Source: a virus. Taken from it: 64,000 nt of DNA. Made by a program: the position numbers and the translations under genes. Positions 8,501-15,294 of this stretch are shown in pieces. The notes under the pieces are model-generated. The model worked only from the letters and a program-made list of their open reading frames with translations, was not told the DNA's origin and did not search any database. The stretch lies in IMG/VR virus record IMGVR_UViG_3300036715_000227, positions 1-64,000 of that record, one strand, 5' to 3'. Position 1 is the stretch's first letter; every line of letters starts with the position of its first letter.

Positions 8501-8752
8501 TTAAAATATTGAAATTGCTGTTAATAACCTATTACTATAGAGTATTTGATTTAGTGCCCCGGGCTTGATTCCGGATTGTAACACACTACCAGTTACCTGC
8601 GTTGGGATATGCGTCCACATTGCCCACTCCACTTTCTCTCGATACCTTCGCAGTCTGGTCCTCACACCACAAGTCGCTAAACAAGGGACCAAATCTTTGT
8701 ATTTCTGCACCGTATCTATGGTTTCCTTCAACCACGCCACTAAATTAAACAC
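8501..8752 (-). CDS. possible small protein, 83 aa, GTG start
   Basis: The frame starts GTG at 8752 and reads MFNLVAWLKETIDTVQKYKD, ending LLTAISIF. The amino-acid pattern is protein-like (amphipathic helices, a basic RTRLRRYREK segment), but there is no ribosome site and no ATG. The 8.5-9.2 kb stretch may encode RNA instead (see findings). Treat as doubtful. Confidence 0.35.
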   Translation of the reverse strand: MFNLVAWLKETIDTVQKYKDLVPCLATCGVRTRLRRYREKVEWAMWTHIPTQVTGSVLQSGIKPGALNQILYSNRLLTAISIF

Positions 8753-9192
8753 TCTATATAACAGGATGAGCGAGACAGTAAGAGATTATCGACTAGCCCC
8801 ATCCGCAGTATATCGCTTCAAGTCTCACCAGTCTATCTAAATTATTCTAACTTAGAAAACTATCTCATATTCTACGAGCACTATTGCATGTTCTACGCAC
8901 ACTATCTCTACGGAAATTGGGGTATACCACCGAAGCAGCCACTTGCGTGCGCCCAACCTTGAACTAAATCGTCCTTCAAGCAATTTTAAGTATAGTTTTA
9001 TGGTTGCTGAATTCATCCTACGCAAACAACGGGATAGTTGCCTACTTTTTTCTTTTATCGAGAGGAACTGTCGAAACCGCTCTATCTAATCGAGCCCAAT
9101 GCAAGCACTGGGTTATCTTTTAGCATTCCATAGTGATTGTATGGGTTGCTGTACCTATCCCTTTAAAACTCTTTTAACTAACTTAAGTATCT
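8753..9192. other. gene-poor stretch, possibly structured RNA
   Basis: I see no convincing reading frame. A sigma70-like promoter (9193-9221) fires leftward into it. A hairpin (CCCAATGC/GCACTGGG on the plus strand, 9094-9111) and the minus-strand phrase GCGGTTTCGACAG occur near its right end; the latter resembles the start of tmRNA. Confidence 0.4.
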
Positions 9193-9221
9193 ATTGTACA
9201 ATAAAAAGATTTAAAGTACAA
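9193..9221 (-). promoter_or_regulatory. sigma70-type early promoter
   Basis: Minus strand TTGTAC, 17-bp spacer ending TTATTG, then TACAAT. Same design as eight other promoters in the window. Reads leftward into the gene-poor 8.5-9.2 kb stretch. Confidence 0.65.
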
Positions 9222-9235
9222 TCATTTTGGTAAAC

Positions 9236-9499
9236 TTACTTTGCTGATGCAAGCTGTTTCTTTGCTTGCTCAGCAATCTTGTCACGGAGGTAGTCTGGAC
9301 CAATCTCGCCATTTTGAATTTCAAGCAATGCTGTCACTTCAGAGTGAACATGCTCGCGACGATTGCTATTTCGATTTTTGATTCGAATCTCACGTGCCCT
9401 TGCGGATGCAATAATGACCATGTCATAACGGGAACCGATGTTGCTGACGCACTTGTCAGTGTCAATATCTGGACCGCGGCTTAGTGTTACTGAACTCAT
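9236..9499 (-). CDS. rpoZ: RNA polymerase omega subunit-like protein
   Basis: 87 residues. The central part, DKCVSNIGSRYDMVIIASAR followed by AREIRIKN, matches the omega core pattern (CxxxxxNRFxLVxxAaxRAR), and ALLEIQNGEIGPDYL matches the family's ALREIxxGKI. Bacterial omega (RpoZ) helps assemble beta' into RNA polymerase and is the ppGpp site. A phage copy could reshape the host enzyme. The ATG has only a modest ribosome site; a strong sigma70-type promoter lies at 9529-9557, so it is expressed early. Length fits RpoZ (80-100 aa). The distance from standard omega means this needs profile confirmation. Confidence 0.72.
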   Translation of the reverse strand: MSSVTLSRGPDIDTDKCVSNIGSRYDMVIIASARAREIRIKNRNSNRREHVHSEVTALLEIQNGEIGPDYLRDKIAEQAKKQLASAK

Positions 9500-9528
9500 T
9501 TTGTGACCTTTAAAGTTGTTGCAAACTT

Positions 9529-9557
9529 ATTATACAGTAAGAACAATTAAAAGTCAA
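9529..9557 (-). promoter_or_regulatory. sigma70-type early promoter of the omega-like gene
   Basis: Minus strand TTGACT, 17-bp spacer ending TTACTG, TATAAT; the omega-like ATG is ~30 nt downstream. Confidence 0.8.
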
Positions 9558-9560
9558 CTG

Positions 9561-9953
9561 TTATTTCTGTCTTTTGGAAAACTCAACCCATTGCATGTCA
9601 TAGAAGTCTATGTGGTCCAGGAAGGACCTTTCCCATATTCCGAGGGTATATCTTAACGACATATAGCGAAATCCTGTGATTGACTGGTTGTGTATATCTG
9701 TCAAATCAGACACCAATTTTTTGTGTGCTGCACTGTGCATCAGCATAAACGGGTAATGCGCATCTGTCATTAACCGTTCTTCTTCTTGCAAATCCTTGGT
9801 CAGTATCTCCACTGTTTTGCCTATTAGGGCAGAACTGAGATCTCTGTCGATTGCAACGCCCTCGGCAGTATTAAGATTATGGATGATACCCCAATGGGAT
9901 TCATCCATTTCTTTTATGCCGAGTTTATAGTGTTCAAAAATTTCTGGGCTCAT
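9561..9953 (-). CDS. hemerythrin-like protein
   Basis: 130 residues with the bacteriohemerythrin helix pattern: YKLGIKEMDESHWGIIHNLN (first His), DLQEEERLMTDAHYPFMLMH (EE pair), HSAAHKKLVSDL (HxxxH) and ERSFLDHIDFYD (HxxxxD). Hemerythrins bind O2 or sense redox at a di-iron site. The usual His of HFxxEE is Asp here (KDLQEEE), so one iron ligand is changed. Function in a phage is unknown; it could be an oxygen or iron sensor, or a four-helix scaffold. It lies just upstream of the omega-like gene and its promoter, on the same strand. Confidence 0.7.
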   Translation of the reverse strand: MSPEIFEHYKLGIKEMDESHWGIIHNLNTAEGVAIDRDLSSALIGKTVEILTKDLQEEERLMTDAHYPFMLMHSAAHKKLVSDLTDIHNQSITGFRYMSLRYTLGIWERSFLDHIDFYDMQWVEFSKRQK

Positions 9954-10030
9954 ATTTTATTGTTATTATAAAATACTTATCGCCCGCGACTAAGTAGAAA
10001 TACTATGCGTTAAGTTTTCTACTGTTATAA

Positions 10031-10106
10031 TGGTACCTTGGACTGGACTCGAACCAGTATCGCTCTCCGTGTAAAGGAGACGTATGACCTCTCTACGCAC
10101 CAAGGC
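10031..10106 (-). tRNA. tRNA-Val(TAC)
   Basis: 76 nt with CCA. Acceptor GCCTTGG/CCAAGGT (one G-T), anticodon arm TCTCC-TTTACAC-GGAGA (TAC), T loop TTCGAGT. A second Val(TAC) is at 25206. Confidence 0.88.
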
Positions 10107-10212
10107 TTTTGTATGCTCTAAGATAACTATTTCGTTTAGTTAACTTTTTATATCTGCTACCGTGTCCCTTGCTTCCGAAGTTTTCAGTTTGTGTATGACA
10201 TTAGCTATATTT

Positions 10213-10247
10213 CTAAAACGGCACTCTACCAACTGAGCTATCAAGGC
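10213..10247 (-). pseudogene. 5'-half tRNA remnant
   Basis: Minus strand GCCTTGATAGCTCAGTTGG and following TAGAGTGCCG is a clean acceptor strand plus D arm; no anticodon loop, T arm or CCA follows. Confidence 0.7.
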
Positions 10248-10250
10248 AAT

Positions 10251-10505
10251 TTAAAAAGAGGTTGACATCCAACCATCTTCATCATCTTCATATTCGGGAA
10301 ACGATTCAGCATGTAACTTTTGTAACGCAAACAATGCGGTTGTTACTTCAGCTGGGAATCCCTGCCTGTCATTGCGGCCATCCACCAACAACTTATTAAT
10401 GTAATCCGGAAACTCTTTGTTTCCCCAAAACAATTCAATTCCTTTAGCAATGCGAGGGAACGTTGCATTCAACGTAAGCAAATTCGTGATCAACTCTCCT
10501 GACAT
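10251..10505 (-). CDS. hypothetical protein, 84 aa (paralogue of next gene)
   Basis: Helical protein with the phrase GIELFWGNKEFPDYINKLLV, then ALFALQKLHAESFPEYEDDE. The neighbour at 10507-10725 has the matching phrases LCLMWGKKEFRPYMNTLLN and ALLALIELSQEHQKEF, so the two arose by tandem duplication. No known domain. The ATG follows TAGGATTTAGT closely, almost touching the upstream stop. Acidic C-terminal tail. Confidence 0.65.
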   Translation of the reverse strand: MSGELITNLLTLNATFPRIAKGIELFWGNKEFPDYINKLLVDGRNDRQGFPAEVTTALFALQKLHAESFPEYEDDEDGWMSTSF

Positions 10506-10506
10506 A

Positions 10507-10725
10507 CTAAATCCTAAATTCTTTTTGGTGTTCTTGACTCAATTCAATTAATGCAAGTAATGCATCTGCGCCAAACTCTCTTGCTCTACCTGACACGGTC
10601 ACGTTGAGCAAAGTATTCATGTACGGACGAAATTCTTTCTTGCCCCACATGAGGCATAAATGCTTACTTACTTCTGCATGTTCTTCATCAAGTAATGTAA
10701 AGTGTTCACTTTTCATAATTATCAT
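10507..10725 (-). CDS. hypothetical protein, 72 aa (paralogue of previous gene)
   Basis: Starts MIIMKSEHFTLLDEEHAEVS; a start at the second Met (10716) is equally possible because no clear ribosome site is seen. Shares the W-G-x-K-E-F pattern with its downstream paralogue. Its 5' end overlaps the end of a decayed HNH endonuclease gene. Function unknown. Confidence 0.6.
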   Translation of the reverse strand: MIIMKSEHFTLLDEEHAEVSKHLCLMWGKKEFRPYMNTLLNVTVSGRAREFGADALLALIELSQEHQKEFRI

Positions 10726-10953
10726 ACAGTATTTAGTTGTTGCGTCTTTAATATTTTGTCACGACGCTTATAAAGCGCAGCGTTAGAGATATTTAGCATT
10801 TTCTCTAGTTCACTTATGTTATAACTTGAGCAAGTCTATGATATCCCAATCTACTTTTCTTTTATTTGTCTGCGCACATTTATGACTGCAAAATTTTTGC
10901 GAGGCAGGCTTCTTAATATTGCACACTGGGCAAGCATCATACTCTGCTGTTGC
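10722..10953 (-). pseudogene. 3' remnant of an HNH homing endonuclease, frameshifted
   Basis: Minus-strand frame 1 reads ACPVCNIKKPASQKFCSHKC then AQTNKRKVDWDIIDLLK before a stop. The other frame continues NISELEKMLNISNAALYKRR. Together these are the typical zinc finger plus helix-turn-helix tail of phage HNH endonucleases, broken by one frameshift. The upstream nuclease part is gone; a tRNA-Asn gene stands there. Confidence 0.7.
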
Positions 10954-10970
10954 AGGTTAGATACTAATAA

Positions 10971-11048
10971 TGGCTCCGCACACTGGAATCGAACCAGTTT
11001 AAACAGGGATTAACAGTCCCGACCATGTCCTTACTCGGTTTCTGCGGA
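10971..11048 (-). tRNA. tRNA-Asn(GTT)
   Basis: 78 nt with CCA. Anticodon loop CTGTTAA; acceptor TCCGCAG/GTGCGGA with a G-G mismatch at the inner end. Close copy of the Asn gene at 24626. Confidence 0.85.
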
Positions 11049-11212
11049 ATAAATTCTTGCGCTACGGTCCAATAACCCCGTTCAAGTCTGCGCCAACATA
11101 TCAGCAGTATAGTTAAATTTCATCTGTGATACATCCCAGTTTACGCTGGTCCGGTAAAGTCCTATACGACTTATCACATTGGCATTCTCCTAAAACTACT
11201 GACTAACAATTC
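11049..11212. other. intergenic stretch without a recognised gene
   Basis: Between tRNA-Asn and tRNA-Thr. Some tRNA-like words occur but I cannot build a cloverleaf or reading frame. Confidence 0.4.
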
Positions 11213-11288
11213 TGGTGCCCTCAGTCGGATTCGAACTGACCACATCCGCCTTACAAGAGCGGCGCTCTACCAAATGAGCTATAAGGGC
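11213..11288 (-). tRNA. tRNA-Thr(TGT)
   Basis: 76 nt with CCA. Acceptor GCCCTTA/TGAGGGC, anticodon arm CCGCT-CTTGTAA-GGCGG, T loop TTCGAAT. A late-type box (CATAAATAG) sits immediately upstream at 11299-11307. Confidence 0.9.
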
Positions 11289-11305
11289 TTTATACTAACT
11301 ATTTA

Positions 11306-11390
11306 TGGTGCGGGTGGACGGACTTGAACCGTCAAGCTGTGAGGCGGTTGATTTTAAGTCAACTGAGTTTACCGATTTCTCCACACCCGC
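11306..11390 (-). tRNA. tRNA-Leu(TAA)
   Basis: 85-nt type II tRNA with CCA. Acceptor GCGGGTG/CACCCGC, anticodon arm GTTGA-CTTAAAA-TCAAC, variable arm GCCTCACAGC-like, T loop TTCAAGT. Confidence 0.92.
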
Positions 11391-11831
11391 GTTATTCTTT
11401 TTCCTGCCACCTTTGTGGTTGGCTGCAATCTTTGCCTTGTGATCTTCGCTTAATACGTTACCTTTATTGCCTCGACCGGCAGTATTTCCTACTGCTTTTC
11501 TACTATTAATTCTGCAAGCTTCTTCGTACCCGTATTTCTCTATCATTTTGTCCCAGGGACTTTTATGTCCTCCTGGTTGCTCTGCACGATCAATAGTCAA
11601 GTTATCTACATCAGTTCCCCAATACAAATGCTTCGGGTTGCTGCACTTACCATTGTGGCATCCGTGGCACAAAGGATTCTACCCGACGGAATTGTCGTAT
11701 CCAGATACTGTGCAAGCACGCCTTTATGGTTAAGTGGAATTTCCACCGCGCTCGCAACAAGGAGTAGTTAAGTCTAAATGACTTCTACGCTCGTCTCTTG
11801 ACCGGGTAATAAACTCTTTGATTTCTATCAT
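11391..11831 (-). pseudogene. HNH homing endonuclease pseudogene
   Basis: ATG 11831 opens MIEIKEFITRSRDERRSHLD and then LTTPCCERGGNST before a stop. The next frame continues HKGVLAQYLDTTIPSGRIL, and a third frame gives CHGCHNGKCSNPKHLYWGTD, the HNH core with its zinc Cys. Two indels therefore break the gene. The third frame continues through LSEDHKAKIAANHKGG and runs into tRNA-Leu(TAA), so the C-terminus is also cut. Either a decayed mobile gene or, less likely, sequence errors. Confidence 0.8.
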
Positions 11832-11882
11832 CTTAAAACAATTATAATACAGTATTATTTATACTGCAAGGAAAACGGTAAT

Positions 11883-12443
11883 TTAATTTGGACCCAAAGC
11901 GGCTAATTCAGTACTGTACTCTTTGCCGTCTACTTCACGTGCATAGCTATCACGGTCTGTATAAGCAGAGTCTGTCCATCCAGGGACTGAATCTTTGAAA
12001 TCTCGTGCTATCTCGTGTATAGCCCGGACAGGACGAGTGGAAGGAATTTTGTGTTCTTTTTTGTTTTCAAACACATCCACTGTCTCATTAGCTTTCCAAT
12101 ACACACCATCGATTACGATGTTGTATGAGTTAAACGCAATCTTCTTTATCGTCTCTTCCATCTGAGAAAGCTTAACAGTCGAAGTGTGCTTACTCATTGC
12201 AAAGTGCTTGGTAGTCTCAATGGTTACAATGAAGTAGTGAGCACGTTCATCAAGTAGATGAACACGGTAGCGATACATGCCGTTGATAACTTCGTATGAA
12301 GCAAGAGCGTCATGCACTGCTTTCTTTACCATTTCCTCGCGCCATTGCTTTCTTTCAGTCAGCGTCATCTTTACAGGATCTACTGTAGTAGGCCCGAAGT
12401 CTGCTGGTTGTTTAATAAACTTTTTCTTAAAGAAGGAGAACAT
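11883..12443 (-). CDS. hypothetical protein, 186 aa
   Basis: Starts MFSFFKKKFIKQPADFG. The middle is a beta-sheet-like region (INGMYRYRVHLLDERAHYFI then VTIETTKHFAM), with a charged C-terminal part (VRAIHEIARDFKDSVPGWTD). No recognised domain. Expressed leftward from near 12443, where AAGGAG does not precede the ATG but TACTATGTTC context gives a plain start. Function unknown. Confidence 0.75.
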   Translation of the reverse strand: MFSFFKKKFIKQPADFGPTTVDPVKMTLTERKQWREEMVKKAVHDALASYEVINGMYRYRVHLLDERAHYFIVTIETTKHFAMSKHTSTVKLSQMEETIKKIAFNSYNIVIDGVYWKANETVDVFENKKEHKIPSTRPVRAIHEIARDFKDSVPGWTDSAYTDRDSYAREVDGKEYSTELAALGPN

Positions 12444-12504
12444 AGTATTGTACTTTAGTACTATTTAGTGAATAGTTGCTTTATCATTTTACTATGCTAT
12501 AACG

Positions 12505-12595
12505 TGGTACGAGCGTAGGGAATCAAACCCTATCAAAGCCGCTAATCTGGCGGAAAGAGTGTATAAGGCTCCTCGGACTATCAAGTCTCGCTCGC
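12505..12595 (-). tRNA. atypical tRNA-like RNA, isotype unassigned
   Basis: 91 nt with CCA, the length of a type II tRNA. Acceptor GCGAGCG/CGCTCGT and T arm TAGGG-TTTGATT-CCCTA are good. Inside, a stem CCGC-CAGATTA-GCGG could be a variable arm or a displaced anticodon arm (GAT), and the upstream candidate arm has a 9-nt loop, CCTTATACA. No standard anticodon arm fits at position 27-43, so it may be decayed. Confidence 0.45.
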
Positions 12596-12800
12596 ATGGG
12601 ATTGGGAAGGCGTATGGAGTTTTACCCCAGGCGTTAATCGGCTTTTATAGTCCCCACCTCGTTGGACCACCGTGCCTCTGTACTTCTTGCAAGAAACCTT
12701 TTGTTGCATAGTGTTTTTATCAGTTTATTATTCACTACATCACGACGCTATGCCAACTAAATTGGCGCGCTGCTCGATACCTTCTACGGCGGGCAACAAA
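12596..12800. other. intergenic stretch, no gene recognised
   Basis: Contains tRNA-like fragments that I cannot fold into a whole cloverleaf and no reading frame with a ribosome site. Confidence 0.4.
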
Positions 12801-12925
12801 TATAACAGGATCACTTTAATTGGCGGCTGTGCTACCATTACACTAACAAGACACTCCGTGCCCTGCCCGGAATCGAACCGGACTCGCTGCTTGGATTTAT
12901 TAAATGCTGGACTGATCCTAAAACT
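12801..12925 (-). ncRNA. spacer RNA element with circularly permuted tRNA-like core (copy a)
   Basis: Terminal stem AGGATCA (12913-12919) / TGATCCT (12807-12813). Inside, in minus-strand order: T arm TCCGG-TTCGATT-CCGGG, acceptor 3' strand CAGGGCA (12859-12865), 5-nt loop CGGAG, acceptor 5' strand TGTCTTG (12847-12853, seven pairs), then D arm TAGTGTAATGGTAGCAC and a half anticodon stem GCCGC that pairs (one mismatch) with GCAGC before the T arm. The tRNA parts are thus in permuted order and open at the anticodon. No CCA is encoded after the acceptor. One of six related elements. Confidence 0.7.
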
Positions 12926-13000
12926 GGTTGCAGGTCTTGGATTTGAACCAAGGATGGCTAAGGCTTATGAGACCTCGCTGGTGACCAGACCCTACCTGCG
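12925..13000 (-). tRNA. initiator-type tRNA-fMet(CAT)
   Basis: 76 nt with CCA. Acceptor CGCAGGT/ACCTGCA has the C1-A72 mismatch that marks bacterial initiator tRNA. Anticodon loop CTCATAA; T arm CTTGG-TTCAAAT-CCAAG and 3' end CAACCA also match fMet tRNA. The anticodon stem does not have the full three G-C pairs normally found. Confidence 0.85.
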
Positions 13001-13005
13001 TTAAA

Positions 13006-13185
13006 TTGTTTTAAGGCTGACGTCTTCTACTGTGTACAGGGATCGAACCTGCCTACCCGCCGCTCTGGACGGTGTCCGCACCTTGCCGACTTACACATCA
13101 ATACTCTAAATGACGCGGTAACGCCAAGAACAGTAAAGGAAGATTACAGACCTACTGACGATTACCGTCATCAGCCTTAAAACAA
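13006..13185 (-). ncRNA. class II structured element with tRNA-like domain (copy 1)
   Basis: Closed by a perfect 15-bp inverted repeat, TTGTTTTAAGGCTGA / TCAGCCTTAAAACAA, 150 nt apart. Next to the stem is a hairpin TGACG-GTAAT-CGTCA. Near the other strand lies a tRNA-like domain (13031-13098) with T arm GCAGG-TTCGATC-CCTGT and short acceptor TGTGTA/TACACA, but no CCA and no clear anticodon. The same repeat with almost the same spacing recurs at 16692-16872. Confidence 0.7.
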
Positions 13186-13357
13186 CTATCAAACTATTTA
13201 TGCTAAAAGGTTTACGTTCGTGCCACGTGCAATACATAACACTGCGCCAATGTTACTGCAATATCCGAGAAGGGCGGATAATTTATCGGGTGTCCCAGCA
13301 GTTACAATACATGACAAACGTAGCTTTTCTCTCTTGGCCGCTACTCGAACGTAAATT

Positions 13358-13466
13358 TGGTGGATTGTAAGGGACTTGAACCCTTGTCTGACCAAGAGTG
13401 CGTTGGCGCCCACTCGATAATGCTCCTACAGCTATTCACTGTGCATGTGACCATCCTTGACAACCC
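13358..13466 (-). tRNA. oversized tRNA-like RNA, 109 nt
   Basis: Acceptor GGGTTGT/ACAATCC, T arm AAGGG-TTCAAGT-CCCTT and encoded CCA are all good. The region between is ~20 nt too long; it holds stems ACAG-TGAATAG-CTGT and GAGTG...CACTC. Could be a type II tRNA with an insertion, a fusion of two tRNAs, or a decayed gene. Confidence 0.45.
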
Positions 13467-13565
13467 AAAATTGATTGCAAGCTTCCTTGACTTGCAGCGC
13501 CGCTTTACCATGGTTTTTATTTTGTGACGGAAGCGTTTCTCACCATAAACCGTCAAAGGATTATT

Positions 13566-13640
13566 TGGTACTGCTACGGGGAGTCGAACCCCGCTTTACA
13601 GGATGAAAACCTGTTGACCTAACCGATAGTCGATAGCAGC
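13566..13640 (-). tRNA. tRNA-Glu(TTC)
   Basis: 75 nt with CCA. Acceptor GCTGCTA/TAGCAGT, anticodon arm ACAGG-TTTTCAT-CCTGT, T loop TTCGACT. A second Glu(TTC) is at 25288. Confidence 0.9.
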
Positions 13641-13742
13641 GAAATATGTGGACCTAGTTTTCTGTTATATGGCCCATCGAACATGGTGACTTGAAGTCCT
13701 GCTTGACATTGTGGTGCAGGGAACCTTGTCGTCTTCAAATTC

Positions 13743-13904
13743 TTACGAGATATTATCTAGCGTAATATTTTCTGGCTTACTTGAATCGTAGCCAGTTACT
13801 AAGCCTGCTTTAATATCAGCAGCTACTTGTGCAAGCGCAGCTAATACTGATGTAGCAGTGATTGCTTTGTATAATTTACCTTGGATGTATGCGTTAAAGT
13901 TCAT
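13743..13904 (-). CDS. small phage protein, 53 aa (paralogue of next gene)
   Basis: Starts MNFNAYIQGKLYKAITATSV, then GYDSSKPENITLDNIS. The phrases Y-[IV]-Q-G-K-x-Y-K and YDS-K-P are shared with the gene at 13914-14135. This matches a family of very small T4-like phage proteins of unknown function. ATG follows AAGGATAAATT. Confidence 0.6.
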   Translation of the reverse strand: MNFNAYIQGKLYKAITATSVLAALAQVAADIKAGLVTGYDSSKPENITLDNIS

Positions 13905-13913
13905 AATTTATCC

Positions 13914-14135
13914 TTAATCTGCGTCTGGTGTAGATTCACCCTTGACGTCTACATCGTAGTCTTCTGGTACTACTTTGATATGATCGGGCTTCTTGCTGTC
14001 ATACCATGGAATTTCTGTGTGAACTGTAGCAGTTGCTAACAGGTTGGTCATCTCCCATACTAACGACATAGAATTGTCAGTTTCGAAAGTCTTGTAATAC
14101 TTTCCTTGGACGTATACTTCGTATTGTTTTGCCAT
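13914..14135 (-). CDS. small phage protein, 73 aa (paralogue of previous gene)
   Basis: Two ATGs are adjacent (14138 and 14135); the second has AAGGAG at a better distance. The product starts MAKQYEVYVQGKYYKTFETD, with later DSKKPDHIKVVPEDYDVDVK. It shares the YVQGKxYK opening with the downstream 53-aa protein, indicating duplication. Function unknown. Confidence 0.65.
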   Translation of the reverse strand: MAKQYEVYVQGKYYKTFETDNSMSLVWEMTNLLATATVHTEIPWYDSKKPDHIKVVPEDYDVDVKGESTPDAD

Positions 14136-14186
14136 CATAACTCCTTGTTATTGTTATAATGTATTTACACGAAATCACGATTAAAA

Positions 14187-14260
14187 TGGTGGAGGATGCG
14201 AGAGTCGAACTCGCGAATGAGCCTTGCAAAGGCACCGGTTTCCCACTAGCCTAATCCCCC
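14187..14260 (-). tRNA. tRNA-Ala(TGC)
   Basis: 74 nt with CCA. Acceptor GGGGGAT/ATCCTCC, anticodon loop TTTGCAA, T loop TTCGACT. One anticodon-stem mismatch (T-T). Confidence 0.88.
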
Positions 14261-14289
14261 ATAAAGTATTTAGCAATACTTAACTAACT

Positions 14290-14373
14290 TGGTGCCCTAG
14301 GCGAGACTCGAACTCGCAACCCTCTCGGGGACAGTTTCTAAGACTGCTGTGTAAACCATTCCACCACCAGGGC
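14290..14373 (-). tRNA. tRNA-Leu(TAG)
   Basis: 84-nt type II tRNA with CCA. Acceptor GCCCTGG/CTAGGGC, anticodon loop CTTAGAA, long variable arm CCCCGAGAGG, T loop TTCGAGT. Confidence 0.9.
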
Positions 14374-14553
14374 ATTATATACATGTATTTAGCTGCAATG
14401 AGCTACCTACTAAATTTTTTATTTTTGTTTTTGTTCTTATTTGGCCTTCTTATGCACTGAAGACCAAGCATCTATTTCATCGTCACCTAACATATGACCA
14501 AACGCAGACGATTCAAACTCTGGCACAACTTATTATAACACAAATCTATGCAC

Positions 14554-14561
14554 TATAAATA
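14554..14561 (+). promoter_or_regulatory. T4-type late promoter, possibly leaderless
   Basis: TATAAATA, identical to the T4 late consensus, ends only 5 nt before the ATG of the 2OG oxygenase-like gene. Transcription would start about at the ATG. Confidence 0.7.
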
Positions 14562-14566
14562 TTATT

Positions 14567-15079
14567 ATGCCCAAATATCACAATGAACTCGGCTGGCCAA
14601 CGCTGCCAGCGGAACTCGAAAAACAAGTACTAGACCTCGTACACATTGCACCTAACATCTGGCCCACAAAGGCTAGAGAGGGTGATTACTTCCAATACGA
14701 AGTCCCTGAAAACATTAAGGAATGGTGCTATACTAATTTGCCCATTTCCCGCGAATACTGGATTCGTATACACCGCTTCACTAATCACGAAGCAGATGAT
14801 ATACATATCGACCAAAACAGAAGTGACGGATACAATTATCTCGTAACACCTGCTGGACCAACTACCGAATGGTACTCTGATCGTTTCGGAACAGAAGTAC
14901 TCGAAAATACTGTGTGCAAACAAAGCACTTGGTACTGGTTTGATGTTTCGACTATGCATACTGTACGCGGCATGACCGAAGATCGTATCGCAATAACAAC
15001 TTTCTTGCCTAAACCTTGGCGTAACTATTCTAACAACGACTTTAGAGTCGAAGCTGGATTACCTAAGTGGGGCGAATAA
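14567..15079 (+). CDS. 2OG-Fe(II) oxygenase-like protein
   Basis: 170 residues, on the plus strand inside a minus-strand region. It shows a HxD...H pattern typical of the jelly-roll dioxygenases: IHIDQNRSDGYNYLVTP (His and Asp ligands) and STMHTVRGMTEDRIAITTFL, where the distal His is followed ten residues later by an Arg that could hold 2-oxoglutarate. Family members hydroxylate proteins, nucleic acids or small molecules. The substrate is unknown. Only a late promoter lies upstream and no ribosome site is visible, so a leaderless mRNA is likely. Confidence 0.6.
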   Translation: MPKYHNELGWPTLPAELEKQVLDLVHIAPNIWPTKAREGDYFQYEVPENIKEWCYTNLPISREYWIRIHRFTNHEADDIHIDQNRSDGYNYLVTPAGPTTEWYSDRFGTEVLENTVCKQSTWYWFDVSTMHTVRGMTEDRIAITTFLPKPWRNYSNNDFRVEAGLPKWGE

Positions 15080-15294
15080 GATTTCCGACGTCATAGACAG
15101 GGCTTCTACACATTATAGTCCAAGCTGCTTACTATCGTATTGCTTGCATCGGGAAATTGAATTTGTTTATCGCACATAGTATCCAAGCTATATGCCGATG
15201 CATTACTGCACTGCCACACGCATCAGTACGACAGACTGTGCCTTGGTCGACTAACCTGTCCAGTAGGTATCCGTGTGCTCACATAAACAAAACT
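15080..15294. other. intergenic stretch, no gene recognised
   Basis: Between the oxygenase-like gene and the next tRNA-like RNA. No reading frame with a ribosome site and no cloverleaf. Confidence 0.4.

Noticed and set aside
14395-14526. 29-codon GTG frame on the minus strand (PEFESSAFGHMLGDDEIDAW)
   Set aside because: Too short, with no ribosome site or promoter; possibly a gene remnant, but not supportable.
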